From contig NC_067203.1 of assembly GCF_026262505.1 (NCBI RefSeq), forward strand, positions 11,222,001 to 11,286,000: a DNA stretch of 64,000 bases, read 5' to 3'. The position numbers and the translations under genes were made by a program. Of this stretch, positions 10,979-20,800 are shown in pieces. Numbering within the stretch: position 1 is the stretch's first letter; each line of letters starts with the position of its first letter. A model generated the notes under the pieces. That model did not search any database. It worked only from the letters and a program-made list of their open reading frames with translations, and had not been told where the DNA came from. Source of the DNA: Trichomonas vaginalis G3. Its lineage: Eukaryota; Parabasalia; Trichomonadida; Trichomonadidae.

Positions 10979-11060
10979 GTGATTTCAATTTCGGACGAGA
11001 TTTACCAGCAGTTAATTAGCACAATCAATGCATTGAAAGAGAAGTTATAAACTCTTGGCT
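10979..11060 (+). pseudogene. Partial duplicate of the preceding gene's 3' end
   Basis: Reads VISISDEIYQQLISTINALKEKL then TAA. It is clearly similar at the DNA level to 10786-10860 of the upstream gene but has no 5' part. It is a tandem-duplicated fragment with its own nonsense change. Confidence 0.6.
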
Positions 11061-12039
11061 AGCTATGAAAATGAATATTATATTAAAATTATTTAAAATT
11101 ATTTTGTTTGAACGATCGTTCGAAATACCTATAGAATGTAAAGTACTCACAAAATCTAGATTGAGAGGCGGTCAATGACTTTTGAGGGGAAATTAACGCA
11201 TGGAATTTAATATTATTTAGGTTGATATTCTTGCTTATTATTTCAGAAACAAATCTTAAAAATTTCAATATGAAAATTGAAAGCAATTCAAAAAATTGCT
11301 AACATGTAAATTTTAATATCCTATGCATAATTTCATATTTTGAACATTTTTTATTTTTGTTTAAAACTTAAAATTTTGCGAATTTAATATAATTTATAAA
11401 ATATAATACGTATATATATTTAAAATACACTAAATTTAATTGTTAATTGACGTTTTTGGGAATGAATTTTATCAAAACATGCCTGAATCCGAAAATTTGA
11501 AAGAACGAATTACACAATCATATATGTAGAATTCAAAATACAAACTTAAAGATTGTATACGTTTAAAATTATTCAGATTGTGTTTGATTTCCACTCATTC
11601 TGTTTCTTTTGAACTCTAACACTAACATTTCATGATGATTACATGATCCATTTATACATGGTTGAATTGTTCCAGATTCTACCAGAAAATCAATCCAAAT
11701 TTCTCAATGCATTCATGTTGATTGGACAAAATTTAAAATTTATCAGCCTGTTTCCAGAGAAACTCATATATTCCCTAATGAAATGTAATTTTTGCTACAT
11801 TTATTTCAATCAAATTTCAAAAAATTGACTGCAGAGCTTGAAAAGGTGATGAATCATGTTGTTATTAGATGTACATATTAAATTTACTATTTCCAAAAAA
11901 ATGCTCAAATTTGAATAGTTTTTAGAAAATTTGGAATTACACTCCTTACATTATATATAATTAAATGTTTAAATTTTATTTATTTTTCCCTTTTAATTTT
12001 ATAACGTGCTCTATCAAAACTAACCTCTCAATTGAAGGC
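11061..12039. other. AT-rich spacer
   Basis: No gene supported. Short frames at 11089-11286 (-) and 11643-11828 (+) have no Inr or recognisable domain. Confidence 0.5.
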
Positions 12040-12122
12040 CACAAAATCTAAGTAGTGAGGGTACACAAATTTTGTATGGAGTACGGTTCAATTTTTGAGA
12101 GCCTCACTACTTAGATTTTGTG
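12040..12122. repeat. Perfect 21-bp inverted repeat (hairpin)
   Basis: 12040-12060 (CACAAAATCTAAGTAGTGAGG less its last base fits in 20) is the exact reverse complement of 12102-12122, with a 41-nt loop. It could be a small transposon relic, a ncRNA hairpin precursor or a recombination product. No target duplication was seen. Confidence 0.8.
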
Positions 12123-12301
12123 ACTATCTTACATCATTTTTATGACACTTTTTGATTTGAGTCAAATGGCTGTCACTTTTAATTGTGATATTAATGTGAT
12201 CTCATTTGAGTTTTTTTGGATTTAGAGGTTAAATAAATTAACGTATTGCACCAGTGTGTTATAATAGGTCGATTTATAATAAAATTTCTACGCGCCTTTT
12301 A

Positions 12302-12366
12302 GCATTATGGGCACGTAAGTGCCCAGAATGCAAGCTTGAGAAATTTGAAACGAAGTTTCAAATTTC
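12302..12366. repeat. Paired stem-loops in intergenic DNA
   Basis: The first hairpin, 12302-12331, has the core GGGCAC-GTAA-GTGCCC extended by an outer arm with one mismatch (12 of 13 pairs). The second, 12340-12366, is a perfect 12-bp stem, GAAATTTGAAAC/GTTTCAAATTTC, with a GAA loop. The two are 8 nt apart. Similar paired hairpins occur in the Maverick at 57.6, 62.5, 62.7 and 63.3 kb. Confidence 0.8.
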
Positions 12367-12760
12367 TGCCTTGCTGTTATGTAAAAAGATTTTTGTGTGT
12401 GTGTGGAAAATGATAAGATGTGAGAATCTCATGATGAATGCTTTCATCTGAACGAAAGTATTCTTAATGTATTGTATTTATATTAAATTATCAAAATAAA
12501 TCCAAAAATCGATGTTTCATATAATTTAAAATCGAATATATCATAAAATTTACGTTAGATAATGGCATGTAGATCTTTCTGTTCGTTATTATTTATGCAA
12601 ATGACATTTTTTTTATTGAAAATTGATTTTTCATAGGCGTTTTTTGTCAATTTATTTCAAAATCGTCTTAATATTTCGACATGCATGATGATTTTGCTGG
12701 GAAAATCTTTATTGTAAGCAATTGAATTTCATAAGATTTCTAAAATTTGTCAGTTTTTTG
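12367..12760. other. AT-rich spacer upstream of the CDK gene
   Basis: Apart from the double hairpin before it and the Inr after it, I see nothing in this stretch. Confidence 0.5.
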
Positions 12761-12766
12761 TCACTT
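12761..12766 (+). promoter_or_regulatory. Inr (TCACTT) of CDK gene
   Basis: TCACTT matches the Inr consensus. The predicted start A (12763) is 45 nt before the ATG, a rather long leader for a trichomonad. Confidence 0.45.
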
Positions 12767-12807
12767 TTGAGTGGGTACTTATATAATTAAAAAAATCTGG
12801 AATTTAA

Positions 12808-13929
12808 ATGCCCTCTAAGACACTGTCTGATGAGTATACTCTTATCGCAGGTATTAGTAGTGGCACGTGCGGCGATGTTCTCAAAGCTCACAGGAAAAAA
12901 ACCGGCGAGATCGTTGCAGTTAAAAGGATTAAAATTTTAAATCAAGCAGTTGGTTTTCCACCAAACTCATTACAAGAAATTTCTATCCTTCGTTCGCTCA
13001 ACCATCCAAATATTGCTAGATTGATAGAAGTTTGCACTGAAAGTCATCACGTATATCTTGTTTTCAGTTACTATGAGTACGATATGTATGGTTTATTATA
13101 TAATCATAACTTAAATCTCACCATTGATCAAGTTCGCTGCTACTCAAGGCAATTACTTCTTGGCGTAAAAGCCTGTCACGATAAAAATATATTACATAGA
13201 GATTTGAAGCCTGCAAACTTATTGGTTAACAGGGGAAATAACCTGCAGATTACAGATTTTGGCCTTGCAACCACCAATACCAATTGTTCGACGAATGGAG
13301 TCATTACAATTTGGTACAGACCTCCGGAAATACTATTAGGCAAGCAGGGGTACGGTAAGGAGATAGATATATGGAGTGCTGGATGTATTATTTACGAAAT
13401 GATCACTCATGAAGTTTTATTCAGATCAAACTTGGACCAAGAAGCTGATCAGCTAAAAGCAATATTCGATATCGCAGGTTTACCTGATCAGCAGTGGCCA
13501 GAATGGAAAAAATTACCAAACGCTGAACTTTTTGCAAGAAAGATAGTATCGGAAGGAAAAATCTTACTAGAATCTACTGTAGATGACGAGCAGCATAGAG
13601 AGTTCGTCATTGACCCAGAAATTGTTAACAGATACAGTAATAGAGATCTTAAAAATTATATTGAAAGGAGAATCAAGGCAAAAGGCGAAGAATACAAAGC
13701 TGCAATACCATTAATTCTGAGCATGCTTCAGTTTAATCCAAAAGTCAGATTGACAGCTGATAAATGCTTGGAAAATGATTTCTTGAATCCAGAAAAAGGA
13801 GTTTTGGACCCAAGTCAGCTTCCTCCTCTTTGTTTCAATGATACACACCAGAGTATTATGATTCCTCAGCTTCCTATGAAAATCCCAACTACTGCCATTA
13901 GAAGACCAATGCAGCCGAGGCTTGAATAA
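12808..13929 (+). CDS. Cyclin-dependent protein kinase, transcriptional CDK type
   Basis: A 373-aa Ser/Thr kinase that should phosphorylate protein substrates when bound to a cyclin. Visible motifs: Gly-loop SGTCGDV (18-24), VAVKR with catalytic Lys39, PSTAIRE-equivalent helix GFPPNSLQE (49-57), HRDLKPAN (130-137), DFG (150-152), activation-loop STNG followed by TIWYRPPEILLG, and the CMGC insert region. The GFP-x5-QE helix and the activation-segment wording are closest to the CDK9/CDK12 group that acts on RNA polymerase II, rather than the cell-cycle PSTAIRE group; that subfamily call is by eye. All catalytic residues are present. The C-terminal 40 residues are Pro-rich with no domain. The gene stands alone and is followed by a minisatellite. 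Confidence 0.88.
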   Translation: MPSKTLSDEYTLIAGISSGTCGDVLKAHRKKTGEIVAVKRIKILNQAVGFPPNSLQEISILRSLNHPNIARLIEVCTESHHVYLVFSYYEYDMYGLLYNHNLNLTIDQVRCYSRQLLLGVKACHDKNILHRDLKPANLLVNRGNNLQITDFGLATTNTNCSTNGVITIWYRPPEILLGKQGYGKEIDIWSAGCIIYEMITHEVLFRSNLDQEADQLKAIFDIAGLPDQQWPEWKKLPNAELFARKIVSEGKILLESTVDDEQHREFVIDPEIVNRYSNRDLKNYIERRIKAKGEEYKAAIPLILSMLQFNPKVRLTADKCLENDFLNPEKGVLDPSQLPPLCFNDTHQSIMIPQLPMKIPTTAIRRPMQPRLE

Positions 13930-14037
13930 CATGTTATTTTTTTTACATTTAAATATTAGATTTTGTTTTATTAAACTTATAAAAAAATTATTACCAACAA
14001 ATTTTGTGATAATCATGACTTGCATAACACTCCATTA

Positions 14038-14475
14038 GTAAACTTCTATGCTAATTTATAATGAATAAATATGTCACTCTATTTGTGAACATCTTAGTTA
14101 ATTTATAATGAATAAATATGTCACTCTATTTGTGAACATCTTAGTTAATTTATAATGAATAAATATGTCACTCTATTTGTGAACTTCTATGCTAATTTAT
14201 AATGAGTAAATATCTCATTCTATTTGTGAACATCTTAGTTAATTTATAATGAATAAATATCTCACTCTATTTGTGAACATCTTAGTTAATTTATAATGAA
14301 TAAATATCTCATTCTATTTGTGAACATCTTAGTTAATTTATAATGAATAAATATGTCACTCTATTTGTGAACATCTTAGTTGATTTATAATGAATAAATA
14401 TGTCACTCTATTTGTGAACATCGTAGTTAATTTATAACGAGAAAATATTTCACTCTATTACTGAACACTTTAGCT
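14038..14475. repeat. 47-bp minisatellite, about nine copies
   Basis: A unit of 47 bp containing TTTATAATGAATAAATATGT and CACTCTATTTGTGAAC is repeated head to tail. Most copies differ at one or two positions (ATGTCAC/ATCTCAC, CATCTTAGTT/TTCTATGCT), and the last copies are more diverged. It lies just past the 3' end of the CDK gene. Confidence 0.9.
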
Positions 14476-15020
14476 AATACCCAACCAATAATCACCTCCA
14501 TATTTTAAAATGAAAAAATCAAAAATTGATACCGTAAATCGCTCATTTTAAGATCATGTAGTGGATTTGAAATTCACGTTTCATATATGAATAGCATGTT
14601 AAGAAGTAATTCTATTATATTGTATATGATTGCAATGAATAAAATCAATCAAGTATATATATCAATTTTTGAAGTTCAAAATTAAACTCAGGGTGCACTT
14701 ATGCCCATATGAGCAAAAACGATTATTCTAAATCCAATCTGTGCAATATTTGTGCATTTAAAAATCAATTCGCGTAAAGTAGTCAAAAATGAATGTATTT
14801 CTTCTTTTATATTTTTTGCATATGCAACTGTTGCCATTCTTTTTTAATGGATTTGATTTTTAATAATGGTCAACTCCAAAATTTTTCAAATACGCAAAAA
14901 AATGTGCAAATTCAATTTTAAATAATCGTTTTTGTGCATTTTTTGCACCCTATGAAAAACCCGGTTTTCTTACAAGTTCAAAAAAACGCAAAAATGATTA
15001 TTTTAAATTCATTCTGGGCA
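14476..15020. other. Spacer with diverged duplicate of ankyrin 3' end
   Basis: Segments at about 14700-14830 and 14985-15100 are diverged direct copies: both contain TTTGTGCATTT, TAAAGTAG and AAAAATGAATGTATT. The second copy includes the 3' end of the ankyrin gene at 15021, so the first is a duplicated and decayed gene end. Confidence 0.6.
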
Positions 15021-16745
15021 TTATTTGTGCATTTTAAAAATTAATACATATAAAGTAGACAAAAATGAATGTATTTTTTCTTTAATATAAGAAAAGAAAT
15101 AAGTTCTATTTTTTGCGCCATTTGAAATAAGAACTTCGACTGTTTCCTCATTATTAATTTTTGTTGCAATATGAAGAGCGGTTTTTCCAAGATAATCTTT
15201 TTCATTGATATTTGCGCCATGTGAAAGAAGAAATTCAACTATTTTTAGTTGATTGCTTTTTACTGCAATATGAAGAGCGGTTTTTCCAAGATAATCTTTT
15301 TCATTGATATTTGCGCCATGTGAAAGAAGAAATTCAACTATTTTTAGTTGATTGCTTTTTACTGCAATATGAAGAGCGGTCAATCCATCATTATCTTTTT
15401 CATCAATATTTGCGCCATGTGAAAGAAGAAATTTGACTATTTCTTCATTGTTAAACATTTCTGCAATATGAAGAGCGGTTTTCCCAAGATAATCTTTTTC
15501 ATCAATATTTGCGCCATGTGAAAGAAGAAATTCAACTGTTTCTTTATCGTTATATAATACTGCAAAATGAAGAGCGGTCAATCCATCATTATTTTTTTCA
15601 TCAATATTTGCGCCATGTGAAAGAAGAAATTCAACTATTTTTAGTTGATTGCTTTTTACTGCAATATGAAGAGCGGTTTTTCCAAGATAATCTTTTTCAT
15701 TGATATTTGCGCCATGTGAAAGAAGAAATTCAACTATTTTTAGTTGATTGCTTTTTACTGCAATATGAAGAGCGGTCAATCCATCATTATCTTTTTCATC
15801 AATATTTGCGCCATGTGAAAGAAGAAATTCGACTATTTCTAGTTGATTGCTATCTACTGCAATATGAAGAGCGGTCAATCCACCATTATCTTTTTCATTG
15901 ATATTTGCGCCATGTGAAAGGAAATATTCACAAAGAGATTGAATATTAAATATCACCGAATTAATTAAGCATTTGTTAACATCAGAAGTTTGATCGAAAT
16001 AAACAAAAAAAGATTCAAGATTTTTAAATTTTTCGCAATAATATAAATCGATCTCTATATTGTACTCATTCATCAAGAATGTAACAAAATCAATGTTGTG
16101 TGAAATAATTGCATATTTCATGCATTTTTCATTTGGTGTTTGATATTTCAAACATTCACTCATGATCTCTGGATTTCCGCCTAAAAATGAGAATTGTAGA
16201 CATTTTTCAGTTATTTCTGAGTTAAATTTTGTTCTTAATAACTTGAAACAATCAACTGCTCCATGGTAACAACATAATTCAAGTAATGAATATCCTTCTT
16301 TAGAATGTGGATATAAATCGCTTTCAAGTTTTTGATTTTTATCGAATTCATCAATTTCGGTGAATAGGATGAATACTATTAAGTTATTATACATAATTGC
16401 TTTGTAAATAGTATTTTCTGTAAAAATATATTCAAATTCATCTCCATATCCATATTCATCGTGCAATTCGACTTGATAATCATCAGATATGAGCTTAGTA
16501 AGATATAAATATGACTTTGTATAGCGATTATTATATGGAATGATATTTAAAATGTCTTCTGCAATCTTTTTGGGTGTATATTTCTTTGATTCAATCAATT
16601 CTGTTTTGATGATTTTGTAAATTGAGCTTAATTCTTCTTCTTTTTCCGTTTTTAGCTGATACAATGCAAAATATGAATCGATATAGTATTTATAGATACT
16701 TCGCAATTCACAATATTTATTTGGGTGAATGTTTTTTTCAGTCAT
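15021..16745 (-). CDS. DUF3447/ankyrin-repeat protein with homogenised repeats (574 aa)
   Basis: Intact gene. Residues 1-275 form the typical trichomonad N-terminal domain (CELRSIYKYYIDSYFALYQLK, then CCYHGAVDCFKLLRTKF and GGNPEIMSECLKYQ). Residues about 275-545 are eight to nine 33-residue ankyrin repeats with the signature LLSHGANINEKD...GLTALHIAV. Several 99-bp units are almost identical in DNA, which implies recent tandem duplication or conversion. The last 25 residues (SFLSTLYVLIFKMHK) are hydrophobic. Much of the N-terminal half is nearly identical to the pseudogene at 24998-26578, so the two are recent paralogues. A scaffold role is inferred from the family only. No convincing Inr was found upstream. 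Confidence 0.85.
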   Translation of the reverse strand: MTEKNIHPNKYCELRSIYKYYIDSYFALYQLKTEKEEELSSIYKIIKTELIESKKYTPKKIAEDILNIIPYNNRYTKSYLYLTKLISDDYQVELHDEYGYGDEFEYIFTENTIYKAIMYNNLIVFILFTEIDEFDKNQKLESDLYPHSKEGYSLLELCCYHGAVDCFKLLRTKFNSEITEKCLQFSFLGGNPEIMSECLKYQTPNEKCMKYAIISHNIDFVTFLMNEYNIEIDLYYCEKFKNLESFFVYFDQTSDVNKCLINSVIFNIQSLCEYFLSHGANINEKDNGGLTALHIAVDSNQLEIVEFLLSHGANIDEKDNDGLTALHIAVKSNQLKIVEFLLSHGANINEKDYLGKTALHIAVKSNQLKIVEFLLSHGANIDEKNNDGLTALHFAVLYNDKETVEFLLSHGANIDEKDYLGKTALHIAEMFNNEEIVKFLLSHGANIDEKDNDGLTALHIAVKSNQLKIVEFLLSHGANINEKDYLGKTALHIAVKSNQLKIVEFLLSHGANINEKDYLGKTALHIATKINNEETVEVLISNGAKNRTYFFSYIKEKIHSFLSTLYVLIFKMHK

Positions 16746-17804
16746 AAAAAATTTTAAAAGTTATTAAATTTCCAAGTATCATCACTTTTTTCAATGCTCG
16801 ATTTTAAAAAAACTGTTTACAAATGGAGCTTATATTGAAATAGCGTAGAGACTAAGAATTACCTCAGACTTTTCAGAGGATTGAGTGAATGAAATTGAGA
16901 GGTAGTTATTAAATTTCCAAATTTTTGATATTCTTTCTTTAGATTTGAATGACAGTACACCTCGTTCGAATTAAATTTTTTTCATATTCAGAATTTAAAC
17001 GATTAAAATTTATAACATTTAAAATTTAATGCATAGTCATATTTTTATTAAAAAAAGTGAAAATTGGAAAGTATTCAAAATAATTGAATGCTTTATGACT
17101 GTTATCTTATGAATTGAACAATTTTTACGACACTTTAATGTGCAGCATTTACCAAGACACAATTACAATACCTATCATTGAGCTGTACTCCAAGGCTCTT
17201 TTTCAATTATTATTTCATCATATTGGGTCCAAGTTCTTCAATTTGGATTTTACCATGCATGCTTCTATTTTCTAGGTCCAATTGTTTATAGAGCTTTAAT
17301 TTTAATCACTAATTATTGATTTTTTCTTTTTATTGTATAAACATCTTAAATATTCCTCTCAAAACCAATCAAAGAATTGAATTTTACAATACAGAATATC
17401 CAGTAAAGTTTGTGTGTTATACTTGGTGAAAAAAGTACGGGAAATTATTTAGATAATTTCCCAAAAACTCTAGGATATCCTTTCAAATCAGTAACACTCC
17501 TCTCTTTCCAGAAACAGATATTATTTCGAACATCAGATCATTATTTTCGAACTATTACTACAAAAATGACTTTCTTCCATGAAACCAATTGACATCCATA
17601 GTTGCAGCTAGATAATGAAACTTCTGATGCAAATTTTATATAATTGCAGATGAATAATAATCAAAAGTTCACACTCAATCAGATTATTTTTTTTTAATTG
17701 TTCTCGCAAATATCTGTAAATGTATCAAAATACGTATCTATAGATAAAATAAAATAAAACAAAACAATCAAATAATATTTATTAAAACATATATAAAAAG
17801 AAAA
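16746..17804. other. AT-rich spacer
   Basis: About 1 kb between two minus-strand genes. The short + frame at 17410-17592 has no Inr or domain. No RNA gene or repeat was recognised. Confidence 0.5.
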
Positions 17805-20800
17805 TTACCATAAAGGATTCCATCCGCGGAATAAACAAGATAAATTGTACATATCTCTAGCAGATTTGATTAACCAATCAACTTGTTCATGCACAGTCAT
17901 TGGCACGGTATTATTATTATCAGTTCCTCTTACTTTATCAGAAATTCTTGTCATGATTTCAGCCAAATTCTTTCTCGACAAACTGTCCATGTTGTTATTT
18001 AATGATCCAGCAACAATGTTCTCATTCATCTCCTTGCTTTCGAAGAGTCTTCCTGACGACAAAGGTTCTCTGAAGAAGATTTCCAAGACAGCCATCACGG
18101 CTTCTCTGTTTCCTCTCAATGTTTGCAATGTGTCCTGGCAAACTCTTCTAAATGATCCATTAACGCCGCATTGTCCGAGCGCTTTGACAATCATCCTTGT
18201 GAGTCTGAAAGGAATTGTCTCGGCGAGTTGAGCGCGTTTGGCAGTGACTTCGAAACAATCTCCGAAATCAATGTGAATGACAGACCCTGAATATCTTTGT
18301 ATCATTATATTGCTTGGATGTCTGTCACCCAAACCAATGATGTATCCGACAATAGACATCAAAGCTGTTGATCTCGAGAAGTGCGATGTGTGGTTGACCC
18401 ACGCTTCTGCATCAGGAGCTTTAAGCCACATGATGTTTTTGAGATCATCAGGTGAGGTGTTTTTGTCAACTTCAATCAAATATTCGTATCTTTGTATCGG
18501 CTGCAAACTGTCGTAATCAGGAATTGTGTATTCCTCGAGCATCTTCGATTCGACATTGATCTTGATACTGGAGATACTCCTGTAGTCATCAATCAGCTCT
18601 GACATTGTATCGCAGCCAGGAAGCCACTGTATCAAACCAACGCGTGGTGACAAAGGAGTGATCGAAAGAATCGCAATTCTCGTGTGAACGTTGTGAGAAA
18701 TAGAATTCACAAGTTCGAAGAACTGCATGACTCTTTGATCCTGTCGAAGGTCTTCGTGTCCTTTGAGAAGGAACTTATATGTTACATGGTCAGAACCAAC
18801 AATTTTTAGTTGGCGAGGTCTTCTTTTTGAATTCAAAATGTTTAATTCTCTGCCAAATCTCAAAATTGTTGTTGAATTTCCTTCTGTCCTGAATCTTCCG
18901 AACACAGTGATTGGGGAGTTCTCTATTGCAGCCAAATCAGGGGAGTAATACTTCAAATTCAGCTTCGTTTCTCTCTTGAATTCGTTGTTAAATGTCTCCA
19001 TAATTAATCTGATTTCTTGACTTCTTTGGGATAAAGTTAATGGTTTTTTAGAAGTTTTATAGTTATTTAATATTGTTTCAAGAGTTTTAATTGTATCAGA
19101 ATATCTTTGTTGTGCTTGTCTGTCGTATTCACATGTTGTTAACTTCAATCTTTCCAACAAATCATCGACAATTTCGTCCAAACTATTCGTGTTTCCTGGA
19201 TTTGCCAATGCTTTGTCTGTTCTGTCTTTAAGAGCTGTCAATGCCTCGCAAATGTATTCTGGATATGTCATTCCAAGTCTGCAGAGCTCAGTAAGTATTG
19301 TCTTGGCTGAATGAGTGAATTGCGCATTCGTCAATTCAAAGGAATTTATAATTGGCCGGACAATTGACTTTTTATTTCCCAAATTTGCAGCGAACAAAAG
19401 AGGGAAAATTGTAGCGTTTGGATATTCATTTAACAGACGAGTTAATATCTGTTCAACGAATGTCCTCAATGACTGGCTTTCCGTGTATTGATAAACAACT
19501 AATTGTGGCAAAATTGTGATGAAATTCTTTATAGGAATTTCAGCAATTGTTGATTTAGTTGTTTCATAAATTTCAGCAAAAGAATGAGTAGTAAACAAAA
19601 TAGAAGACAATTGTAACAAATCAGCGAAACAATTCTTGGGACTTATCAATACACAATGTGCGAAAGCAATGATAGCATCAATAGCTCTATCAACCCTTTC
19701 TTCTTTGACTAAACTCGCGAGTTTCATGTTGCTCCACGCCCACATGTTATTTGTCATGTAATGCATTGGTCTGTATTTAATTGCTTCACTCAATAAATTC
19801 CTTACTTCATGCATCACTTCTGGAGAATCTCCTTTTATCAACCAAATTTTCCATTTTGCTTTCAACATGTATAATTTAGCGATTAAATCATCATCTTCAT
19901 GCGAATTTATCAAACGTTCTATTGTTGAATTCACAAGAACACTTGCTTCATCTCTTTGTCCTATTTTAGAAAGCAACAAAGCGTTTTCGTAGATGACTCT
20001 CGGCATCTTCATTCTGTCTTCGAATTGTTGGAAATGCCTATCGAAATAATCCTTGAAAGCATCCCATTCATTTGATCTCCTCGCGAATTTAAGGAATGCC
20101 AAATCTTCATTGACATTTTGACTTGGACCAAGGACTTCGCATCTTGTCAGTAAAATGGATCTGATCATGTTAAAATGTGCAGCGTTGTTCATTAATCTTT
20201 CTGCCCATGTTTTTCTTATGTTTCCTTGTGTTGCTTCTTTTAGTTCGATTAATCTTTGCGCGAACACAATGAAAGGAGCAACAGCTGTTATACCATGAGC
20301 GAAAAGAGATCCTGCTTCGTTTCCTAACTGTATAAAACCTTTTTCTACATCATTATTTATGTCATCACCATTTTTAATTTTTGCCATTATTCTGATGACT
20401 GTTGATCCAATGTTTTCTTGTGTACTTCCGAGCATTTTCTCGAGTTCTGACCAATCATTCAAATGGTAAAAAGCATGTGCAAATATTAATGCAGCATTGT
20501 CTTTTTCAGTGAACGATAGAGATGAAAATTGGCCGGCCAATTTAGCAATTTCTGGCCACTTTTCTTGTTCTTCCAAAAATGACAATTTTGCCATGAAATC
20601 TTCTGTTGATTGATGGACGATTTCCAATGAATTATCCCATGAAAGATACCTTACAATCTGGCCACTCATGTGAGCAACTCTGTCACCTATTGTTTGAGCA
20701 AATCCTCTTGATTCATCGAACATTCCAAGTTGTGTATAAATTTGAATCAATTGATTCTGAGCGGTTTTGTCATCTTTGTATTTGATGTAATCTTGTTCAG

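Noticed and set aside
12254-12451. 65-codon frame, partly through the double hairpin
   Set aside because: The start is not an ATG with an Inr, and much of the frame is the palindromes.
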